Assembly: GCA_016880375.1 (NCBI GenBank)
Contig: JAEHDO010000143.1
Span: 1-7,389 of the forward strand
Reading direction: 5' to 3'
Length of the DNA: 7,389 nt
From: Betaproteobacteria bacterium
Lineage (GTDB): Bacteria; Pseudomonadota; Gammaproteobacteria; Burkholderiales; Rhodocyclaceae
Position numbers and translations under genes: made by a program. The notes under the pieces are model-generated. The model had not been told where the DNA came from, searched no databases, and saw nothing but the letters and a program-made list of their open reading frames with translations. This document shows, one piece after another, positions 1 to 7,389 of the stretch; positions within the stretch are counted from its first letter, which is position 1, and each line of letters begins with the position of its first letter.

Positions 1-1187
<1,187 letters not shown>

Positions 1188-1197
1188 TCAGGATTCT

Positions 1198-1216
1198 GGC
1201 CCCGCGCGGCGGGGCC
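1198..1216. repeat. GC-rich perfect inverted repeat in the pobA leader
   Basis: Arms of eight bases, GGCCCCGC (1198-1205) and its exact complement (1209-1216), enclose a 3-base loop. It would form a very stable hairpin in the RNA of either strand. No T-run follows it on either strand, so it is not a standard intrinsic terminator. It sits 44 bp before the pobA start and 55 bp after the reductase stop. It could attenuate readthrough from the upstream operon or shape the pobA leader; this role is inference. Confidence 0.5.
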
Positions 1217-1240
1217 AAGAAGCGCCGGGACCCACTATCA

Positions 1241-1261
1241 GCTATCGCATTCTGCGATAGC
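1241..1261. promoter_or_regulatory. Perfect palindrome upstream of pobA, candidate operator (or 3' hairpin of the upstream operon)
   Basis: The 9-base half GCTATCGCA (1241-1249) and its exact complement (1253-1261) flank a TTC spacer. A partial extra half-site, CTATCA, lies directly next to it at 1235-1240. The site is centred about 97 bp upstream of the pobA start and begins nine bases after the reductase stop codon. Size and symmetry suit a dimeric regulator. IclR-family activators of 4-hydroxybenzoate genes such as PobR and PcaU are known to bind a palindrome plus an additional repeat, but the base sequence here is not one I recognise. The alternative is an RNA hairpin with a GAA loop at the 3' end of the operon transcript; it lacks a U-tract. 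Confidence 0.45.
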
Positions 1262-1270
1262 CGGCAGGTC

Positions 1271-2263
1271 CTAGGGAAAGGTTTCGGTGTCGATTTCCTG
1301 CTGGGTGGCCGCGTTGTAGCGCGGGCCGGTGACGGTGCGCTGGTTGATGAGCGCGTCCAGCCGCGCAACCAGGCCGGCATCCAGCGCCACGGTGGCGGCG
1401 CCGGCGTTCTCGTCGAGGTGCGCGCAACTGCGGGTGCCGAAGAGCGGCAGGATGTCGTCGCCCTTTGCCAGCAGCCAGGCGAGCGCGAGCTGCGCCGGCG
1501 TGCAGCCGGCTTCGGCGGCGATTTGGCGGTAGTCCGCCAGCAGGCCGAGGTTCTTCGCATAGTTGGCCGGCTCGAAGCGCGGCATCTGGCGGCGGATGTC
1601 CTTAGCCTCGAGTTCGGCTTCCGGATCGATCAGCGTGCCGGTGAGGAAGGCGCGGGCAAGCGGGCTGAAGGCGACGAAGGCCGTGCCCAGCTCGCGGCAC
1701 GCCGCCAGCGTGGCGATCTCCGGATTGCGCGTCCACAGGGAATATTCGGACTGCAGCGCGGCGATGGGATGCACGGCATGCGCCCGGCGCAGCGTGGCGG
1801 CGGAGACCTCCGACAGGCCGATGGACTTGATCTTGCCCTCGCGCACCATGCCTGCCAGCGCGCCGACGCTGTCCTCGATCGGCACCTGCCTGTCCATGCG
1901 GTGCAGGTAGTAAAGGTCGATGACGTCCGTTTGCAGGCGCTGCAGGCTTTCCTCGCAGGTGCGCTTGAGGGTTTGCGGCCGGCCGTCGATGACGCGCTTG
2001 CCGTCCACCCCGGTCATGCCGCACTTGCTGGCAAGGAATATCTTCTGCCGGTGCGGCTTGAGCACGCGGCCGAGCAGCGCCTCGTTGGCGCCGAAGCCGT
2101 ACAGCGCCGCCGTGTCGAAGTGGGTGATGCCGCGGTCGAGCGCATGCAGCAGCAGCGCCCCGGCCGCCTCCGCGGGCGGCGGCGAGCCGTAGGCGTGGCT
2201 GAGGTTCATGCAGCCCAGCCCGAGGGCCGAAACGCCGAAGGGGCCGAGGCGGCGCCTCTGCAT
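1271..2263 (-). CDS. Aldo/keto reductase, substrate unknown
   Basis: A 330-residue NAD(P)H-dependent oxidoreductase with the TIM-barrel fold of the aldo/keto reductase superfamily, probably cytoplasmic. The amino end MQRRRLGPFGVSALGLGCMNLS is typical of the bacterial branch that includes YakC-like (AKR13-type) enzymes. The catalytic tetrad is intact: Asp50 in THFDTAALYG, Tyr55, Lys80 in FLASKCG, and His121 in YYLHRMD. The cofactor-binding end appears as ILPLFGTRS (271-279), where many relatives have IPGTR. The ATG at 2263 lies two bases after the dctM stop, with no strong ribosome site, so translation is probably coupled. It is the last gene of the lig-TRAP run. No step of the protocatechuate 4,5-cleavage pathway needs it; plausible substrates are aromatic aldehydes or a semialdehyde intermediate, but the sequence does not decide. 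Confidence 0.9.
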   Translation of the reverse strand: MQRRRLGPFGVSALGLGCMNLSHAYGSPPPAEAAGALLLHALDRGITHFDTAALYGFGANEALLGRVLKPHRQKIFLASKCGMTGVDGKRVIDGRPQTLKRTCEESLQRLQTDVIDLYYLHRMDRQVPIEDSVGALAGMVREGKIKSIGLSEVSAATLRRAHAVHPIAALQSEYSLWTRNPEIATLAACRELGTAFVAFSPLARAFLTGTLIDPEAELEAKDIRRQMPRFEPANYAKNLGLLADYRQIAAEAGCTPAQLALAWLLAKGDDILPLFGTRSCAHLDENAGAATVALDAGLVARLDALINQRTVTGPRYNAATQQEIDTETFP

Positions 2264-2265
2264 GG

Positions 2266-3585
2266 TCAGAGCCTGAGGACGAACAGCGTGATCGAGGGCA
2301 GGTATACGAGCAGGGTCACGCGCAGCAGGTCGCTGGCGACGAATGGCCACACGCCGCGATAGGTATCGCGGATCGGGATGTCCGGCGCCATCGACTGGAT
2401 GACGAAGAGGTTCATGCCCACCGGTGGCGTGATCAGGCCGACCTCGACGACGATCAGCACGATGATGCCGAACCAGATCGCCGCCTCCTCCGGCGGCAAG
2501 CCAAAGTCGAGGCCGGCGAACATCGGAAAGAAGATCGGGATGGTCAGCAGGATCATCGACAGCGAGTCCATGACGCAGCCGAAGATCAGGTAGAAGACGA
2601 TGATCGCCCACAGCACCGCGTAGGGGCTCAGGCCGAGGCCGCCCACCCAGCCGGCCAGTTCCTGCGGCAGCTGCGACAGGGCCAGGAAGACGTTGTAGGC
2701 GGCGGCGCCGAGGACGATCATGAAGACCATGCCGGTACCGCTCGCCGTGGCCTCGAAGGCGCGCATGATCTTCTCGCGGTTGAGGTCGCCCTTCCACCAC
2801 GCCAGCAGGCCGGTGGCAACGGCGCCGACGGCGGCGCCCTCGGTCGGCGTGAAGATGCCGGCATAGATGCCGCCGATGACGGTCACGAAGATCACCAGCA
2901 CGGGCCACACCGCGCGCATGGCGCGCATGCGTTGCGCCCAGGGCATCGGCTCGAGCGTGCGGCCGCCCCAGGCGGGACGCATGTGCACGACGATGCTGAT
3001 GACGAACATGTAGCCGATGGCTGCCAGGATGCCGGGAACGAAGGCGGCGGCGAACAGCATGGCGATGTTCTGTTCGGCCAGGATGGCGTAGATCACCAGC
3101 ACGATCGAGGGCGGTATCAGGATGCCGAGCGTGCCGCCGGCCGCCAGCGCGCCGCTGGCCAGGCCGCCGTCGTAGCCGGCCTTGCGCAGTTCGGGCAGCG
3201 ACACCTGACCCATCGTCGCCGCGGTGGCGAGCGAGGAGCCGCAGATCGAGCCGAAGCCGGCGCAGGCGCCGATAGCCGCCATGGCGAGGCCGCCCTTGCG
3301 GTGGCCGAGAAAAGCCTCGGCCGCCTTGAACAGCGCCTGGGAGATGCCGCCGAGCGAGGCGAACTGCCCCATGAGGAGGAACAGCGGCACGATGGACAGG
3401 GAGTGGTTGGAGAACGTGCTGTAGGCCATGGTCTTCATCTGGTTGAGCAGCGGCGCAGCGCTGCCATATACCAGCCACGAGCCGACGAGCCCCAGCGCCA
3501 GCATCGACAAGCCGATCGGCACGCGCAGGAAAATCAGCAACAGCAGGACGGGAAAGGACCAGGCGGCGAGGGTCAGCGAATCCAT
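2266..3585 (-). CDS. dctM: TRAP transporter large membrane subunit (DctM type)
   Basis: A 439-residue, very hydrophobic inner-membrane protein, the ion-coupled transport subunit of a tripartite ATP-independent periplasmic (TRAP) transporter, of usual length with about a dozen membrane spans. Family motifs seen are SIVPLFLLMGQ (64-74), CGSSLATAATMG (115-126), GGTLGILIPPSIVLVIYA (150-167), FTPTEGAAVGA (245-255) and GLITPPVGMNLFV (383-395), the glycine- and proline-rich turns typical of DctM. The ATG at 3585 is chosen because it gives the normal amino end (MDSLTLAAWSFPVLL) and shares its A with the dctQ stop codon (TGATG), with AAGGGAG just upstream. The open frame continues further 5' but only as a shadow of dctQ. 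It partners with the adjoining DctQ and DctP-like proteins; the ligABC neighbours suggest that an aromatic acid is carried. Confidence 0.96.
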   Translation of the reverse strand: MDSLTLAAWSFPVLLLLIFLRVPIGLSMLALGLVGSWLVYGSAAPLLNQMKTMAYSTFSNHSLSIVPLFLLMGQFASLGGISQALFKAAEAFLGHRKGGLAMAAIGACAGFGSICGSSLATAATMGQVSLPELRKAGYDGGLASGALAAGGTLGILIPPSIVLVIYAILAEQNIAMLFAAAFVPGILAAIGYMFVISIVVHMRPAWGGRTLEPMPWAQRMRAMRAVWPVLVIFVTVIGGIYAGIFTPTEGAAVGAVATGLLAWWKGDLNREKIMRAFEATASGTGMVFMIVLGAAAYNVFLALSQLPQELAGWVGGLGLSPYAVLWAIIVFYLIFGCVMDSLSMILLTIPIFFPMFAGLDFGLPPEEAAIWFGIIVLIVVEVGLITPPVGMNLFVIQSMAPDIPIRDTYRGVWPFVASDLLRVTLLVYLPSITLFVLRL

Positions 3586-4103
3586 CAGTGGCTCCCTTCC
3601 GCCGTCCTGAAGTCCTGCGGCGGCGCTGCCAGCCCCAGGGTCTCTATCAATCGCCAGGCGTACACCACGCAGCCGAACAGGCCGGGCAGCAGCGACGCGG
3701 CATAGCCCCACCAGACCGGCATCTGCAGGATGAAAGTGACTTCGTTGTTATCGCGGTACTCAAGCATGGCCAGCCCCATGCGCCAGACGAGCAGGCACCA
3801 GACGACGAGGGTCAGCACCTCGATCAGCACGAAGAGGAAGCGGCGCATGGCCGGCGGGTAGGCATGCCAGAGCATGGCCACGTCGGCATGGGCGCGCTTC
3901 AGGTGGCACCAGGGCAGGAAACAGAACACGGCCAGCGCCGTGCCGGCCTCGACCAGCTCGAAGTCGCCAGGAACCGGTCCCAGCCCGGCAAACGTTAAAG
4001 AGCGCCCGATGATGCTGACCACGCTGATGACGGCCAGCAAGGCCAGCACGAATGCGCCGAACCAGGCCAGCATTCGGCTGACGCTATATACGGTTTTGCT
4101 CAC
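3585..4103 (-). CDS. dctQ: TRAP transporter small membrane subunit (DctQ type), GTG start
   Basis: A 172-residue inner-membrane protein with four hydrophobic spans (about 12-34, 50-66, 88-109 and 127-150), the layout of DctQ subunits. The segment PGDFELVEAGTALAVFCFLP (45-64) followed by CHLKRAHADV is the characteristic family signature. It helps couple the periplasmic receptor to the DctM channel subunit. The start is GTG at 4103, with AGGAGGT nine bases upstream; the first codon encodes the residue before SKTVYSVSRMLAW. Its stop overlaps the dctM start by one base, so these two are likely made in a fixed ratio. The gene is separated from dctP by 65 bp holding a stem-loop. Confidence 0.94.
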   Translation of the reverse strand: MSKTVYSVSRMLAWFGAFVLALLAVISVVSIIGRSLTFAGLGPVPGDFELVEAGTALAVFCFLPWCHLKRAHADVAMLWHAYPPAMRRFLFVLIEVLTLVVWCLLVWRMGLAMLEYRDNNEVTFILQMPVWWGYAASLLPGLFGCVVYAWRLIETLGLAAPPQDFRTAEGSH

Positions 4104-4112
4104 GGATGACTT

Positions 4113-4119
4113 ACCTCCT
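4113..4119 (-). promoter_or_regulatory. Strong ribosome binding site before the dctQ GTG start
   Basis: AGGAGGT on the minus strand, nine bases before GTG at 4103. It decides the dctQ start, as there is no in-frame ATG nearby, and shows that dctQ translation begins independently of dctP. Confidence 0.75.
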
Positions 4120-4125
4120 GCGCGA

Positions 4126-4157
4126 GCCGCGCCGCCGGCCTCGTGCCGGGGCGCGGC
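4126..4157. other. GC-rich stem-loop between dctP and dctQ
   Basis: GCCGCGCC (4126-4133) pairs with GGCGCGGC (4150-4157), and inside it CCGGC (4135-4139) pairs with GCCGG (4145-4149) around a 5-base loop, leaving one bulged G at 4134. The thirteen base pairs are all G-C. It begins 11 bases after the dctP stop and ends a few bases before the dctQ ribosome site. There is no T-run, so full termination is unlikely. Such structures after solute-receptor genes are known to protect upstream mRNA or reduce downstream expression, giving excess receptor over membrane subunits; that role here is inferred. Confidence 0.65.
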
Positions 4158-4168
4158 CGGCTGCTAGA

Positions 4169-5197
4169 CTATTTCTTCTTGTTGTATTTCTCGATCAGCG
4201 CCTCGGCTTCGGCGGCAAGTTTCGGGCCGTCGATGCCCTTGCCACCCACTTCCCTGTACCAGATGCCGCGCACGGCTGCAGCTGTGCGGCGCCAGGTCTG
4301 GGTCTCGACCGCATCGAGCATGTAGATCTTGTTGCCGGCCTTCTTGACCAGGTCCAGGCCAACCACGTCGCCCCCATCCATGGCGCGGCCGAACAGGGCA
4401 GCCGTGTCGGCACCGCTGTTGGCGTCGATGACCTTCTTCAGGTCGGCCGGCAGCTTGTCGTAGGCGCCCTTGTTCATCGCCACCACGAAGGTCTGGGTGT
4501 ACAGGCCCTGTTGGCCGGCAAAGCCGGTGTGGTTCTTGACGATCTGCTGCACCTTGAGGGCCGGCACGACTTCCCAGGGAATGGTGGTTGCAGTAATGAC
4601 CCCCTTGGACAGCGACTCGCCGACAGCCGGTACAGGCATGCCCACCGGCACCGCACCGAGCTGTTCGAGCATGATGTTGGTGATGCGCGAACCGCCGCGC
4701 ACCTTCACGCCCTTGAAGTCCTCCAGCTTGGTGATCGGATCCTTGCTATGAATCAGGCCGGGGCCATGCACGTGCACCGCGATGATCTTGACGTCCTTGA
4801 ATTCGTCCATCGCGTTCTTCTCGACGTATTCCTGGAAGGCGCGCGAGGCCGGCTCGGCCAGTCCGCTGCTGAAAGGCAGCTCGAACACCTCGGACTTCGG
4901 GAAGCGGCCCGGCGTGTAGCCGAGCACGGTCCACACGATGTCGGCGACGCCGTCCTTGGCCTGGTCGAAAAGTTCCGGAGCCTTGCCGCCGAGCTGCATG
5001 CTCGGGAAATGCTGGATCTTGATGCGGCCACCGCTCTCCTTCTCGACTTTCTGCGCCCACGGCACGATGGCTTTGGAGGGAATCGTCGCCTGCGGCGGCA
5101 GGAACTGGTGGAAGCGCAGGGTCACGTCGGCGGCAAAAGCCGACTGCCAGGCTACGGCCCCGATGGCGACCGCCAGCATCGTTTGTATGAGCTTCAT
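4169..5197 (-). CDS. dctP: TRAP transporter periplasmic solute-binding protein (DctP type)
   Basis: A 342-residue secreted receptor that captures the substrate in the periplasm and hands it to the DctQ/DctM membrane pair. The signal peptide is clear: MKLIQT, a hydrophobic core, and a signal peptidase I site AFA|AD after residue 22. The mature part has the DctP-family course: TLRFHQFLPPQ near the start, PSMQLGGKAPELFDQAKDG (65-83), and DFKGVKVRGGS (160-170), where Arg167 matches the conserved arginine that binds the substrate carboxylate. ELPFSSGLAEPASRAF (106-121) is also typical. The ATG at 5197 has GAGGAGA just upstream. It lies 40 bp after ligC. The ligand cannot be read from sequence; position between ligABC and pobA suggests protocatechuate, 4-hydroxybenzoate or a related aromatic acid. 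TRAP systems for aromatic acids are known (4-chlorobenzoate FcbT, p-coumarate TarPQM). Confidence 0.95.
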   Translation of the reverse strand: MKLIQTMLAVAIGAVAWQSAFAADVTLRFHQFLPPQATIPSKAIVPWAQKVEKESGGRIKIQHFPSMQLGGKAPELFDQAKDGVADIVWTVLGYTPGRFPKSEVFELPFSSGLAEPASRAFQEYVEKNAMDEFKDVKIIAVHVHGPGLIHSKDPITKLEDFKGVKVRGGSRITNIMLEQLGAVPVGMPVPAVGESLSKGVITATTIPWEVVPALKVQQIVKNHTGFAGQQGLYTQTFVVAMNKGAYDKLPADLKKVIDANSGADTAALFGRAMDGGDVVGLDLVKKAGNKIYMLDAVETQTWRRTAAAVRGIWYREVGGKGIDGPKLAAEAEALIEKYNKKK

Positions 5198-5237
5198 GTT
5201 GTCTCCTCGCTTTCTTAGGTTGATGGACGAAAGGCGC

Positions 5238-6211
5238 TCAAACGCTCTTATGTTGAGTTTCTAACAATTGGCTTTCTAACAGATTCAATATCCGGTAGCA
5301 AGGCAAAACCTGTGCGACGCCGGCATTCGGCTCGCGGTTTTCGCGGATGGCGGCGAAAAACTCACGGTCCTGCAACTCGATGCCGTTCATTGATACATCA
5401 ATTTTTGATACGTCAATCTTGTTGTCCTTGCCGTCGAACAGATCGTCGTAGCGTGCAATGTAAGTACCCGTGTCGCCAATGTAGCGGAAGAAGCTGCCGA
5501 GCGGACCCTCGTTGTTGAACGACAAGGATAGCGTGCAAATCGCGCCCGTGCTCGCCTTTAGCTGGATCGACATGTCCATGGCAATGCCGAGCGAAGGGTG
5601 GACCGGACCCTGGATGGCGTTGGCCTGGACAATCTCTCCGCCGGCCTGCCAGGCGAACAGGTCCACCGTGTGCGCCGCATGGTGCCACAGCAGGTGGTCG
5701 GTCCAGCTGCGCGGCTGGCCCAGCGCATTCATGTTCGTGCGGCGGAAGAAATAGGTCTGCACGTCCATCTGCTGGAGGGCGAGCTCGCCGGCCTCGATCT
5801 TCCTGTGCACCCACTGGTGGCTGGGGTTGAAGCGGCGCGTGTGGCCGCACATGGCGACCAGGCCGGTCTGCTTCTGCAGCGCCGCCACCGCCTCGGCGCC
5901 CTCCAGGCTGTCGGCCAGCGGGATCTCCACCTGCACGTGCTTGCCGGCCTTCATGCAGGCGATGGCCTGATCGGCGTGCATCTGCGTCGGCGTGCACAGG
6001 ATGACGGCGTCGACATCCTTCAGCGCCAGGCTGTCGGCAAGGTCGGTGGCGACGTGGCCGATGCCGTACTTGTCGGCGACTTCCTTCGTCTTCGCCAGTT
6101 CGCGGCTGACCAGCGACACCACCTCGACGCCGTCGATCAGCCTGATCGCGTCGAGGTGCTTGATGCCGAAGGCGCCGGCGCCGGCCAGCGCGACTTTTAT
6201 TGCTTTGCCCA

Positions 6212-6212
<1 letters not shown>
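5238..6212 (-). CDS. ligC: 4-carboxy-2-hydroxymuconate-6-semialdehyde dehydrogenase
   Basis: A 324-residue NAD(P)-dependent dehydrogenase of the Gfo/Idh/MocA family that oxidises the LigAB ring-cleavage product, as its cyclic hemiacetal, to 2-pyrone-4,6-dicarboxylate. The nucleotide fold shows as VALAGAGAFGIKHLD (7-21), then DAVILCTPTQMHADQAI (68-84) and AGKHVQVEIPLADS (89-102). The distinctive LigC signatures are GHTRRFNPSHQW (123-134), MDVQTYFFRRTNMNA (149-163), and RSWTDHLLWHHAAHTVDLFA (168-187), with the histidines expected near the active site, and SMNGIELQDREF near the carboxyl end. Length is close to the known LigC/PmdC proteins (315-320). The ATG at 6212 shares its A with the ligB stop (TAATG) and has GGAG upstream, so translation is likely coupled to ligB. 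The longer open frame upstream is a shadow of ligB. Confidence 0.96.

Positions 6213-7389
<1,177 letters not shown>

Noticed and set aside
1241..1261. Intrinsic terminator for the lig-TRAP operon
   Set aside because: The hairpin is well formed and well placed, but no U-tract follows on the minus strand, so I list it as a candidate operator with the hairpin as the alternative.
1271..3478. Minus-strand frame of 735 residues suggesting a fusion of an unknown domain to the aldo/keto reductase
   Set aside because: The upstream part is an Arg-rich out-of-frame reading of dctM. The reductase starts at the ATG at 2263, giving normal length and the normal amino end.
4106..5218. Plus-strand open frame of 370 residues opposite dctP
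   Set aside because: The minus strand carries a full DctP with signal peptide and family motifs; the plus-strand frame spans the intergenic stem-loop and looks like a compositional shadow.

Overview
This GC-rich window carries eight genes, all on the minus strand, and reads as a catabolic block for 4-hydroxybenzoate and protocatechuate. The codon use, gene content and gene order suggest a proteobacterium, most likely a betaproteobacterium (the ligABC order resembles the pmdABC end of the Comamonas pmd operon). That placement is inference; there is no rRNA or other marker gene here.

In the direction of transcription (right to left) the layout is: ligA (alpha subunit of protocatechuate 4,5-dioxygenase, 5' end cut by the window edge), ligB (beta subunit), ligC (4-carboxy-2-hydroxymuconate-6-semialdehyde dehydrogenase), a complete TRAP transporter (dctP-like solute receptor, dctQ-like small membrane subunit, dctM-like large membrane subunit), and an aldo/keto reductase. 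A 116-bp intergenic region follows, then pobA (4-hydroxybenzoate 3-monooxygenase), whose last few codons run off the left edge.

The genes fit one pathway. The TRAP system would import an aromatic acid, PobA would hydroxylate 4-hydroxybenzoate to protocatechuate, LigAB would open the ring between C4 and C5, and LigC would oxidise the resulting semialdehyde (as its hemiacetal) to 2-pyrone-4,6-dicarboxylate. The later steps (LigI, LigJ, LigK, LigU) are not in the window. The aldo/keto reductase has an intact catalytic tetrad but no obvious place in the textbook pathway.

The seven genes from ligA to the reductase are tightly packed. Three junctions share one base between stop and start, one gap is 2 bp, and only the ligC-dctP (about 25 bp) and dctP-dctQ (65 bp) gaps allow separate signals. 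A strong GC-rich stem-loop lies in the dctP-dctQ gap. The pobA leader holds a perfect 9-bp-arm palindrome and a second GC-rich inverted repeat, so pobA may have its own control. The whole window is otherwise coding; no mobile element, RNA gene or CRISPR array is visible. The enzymes are known families, and the points worth attention are the coupled TRAP transporter, the orphan reductase and the intergenic structures.
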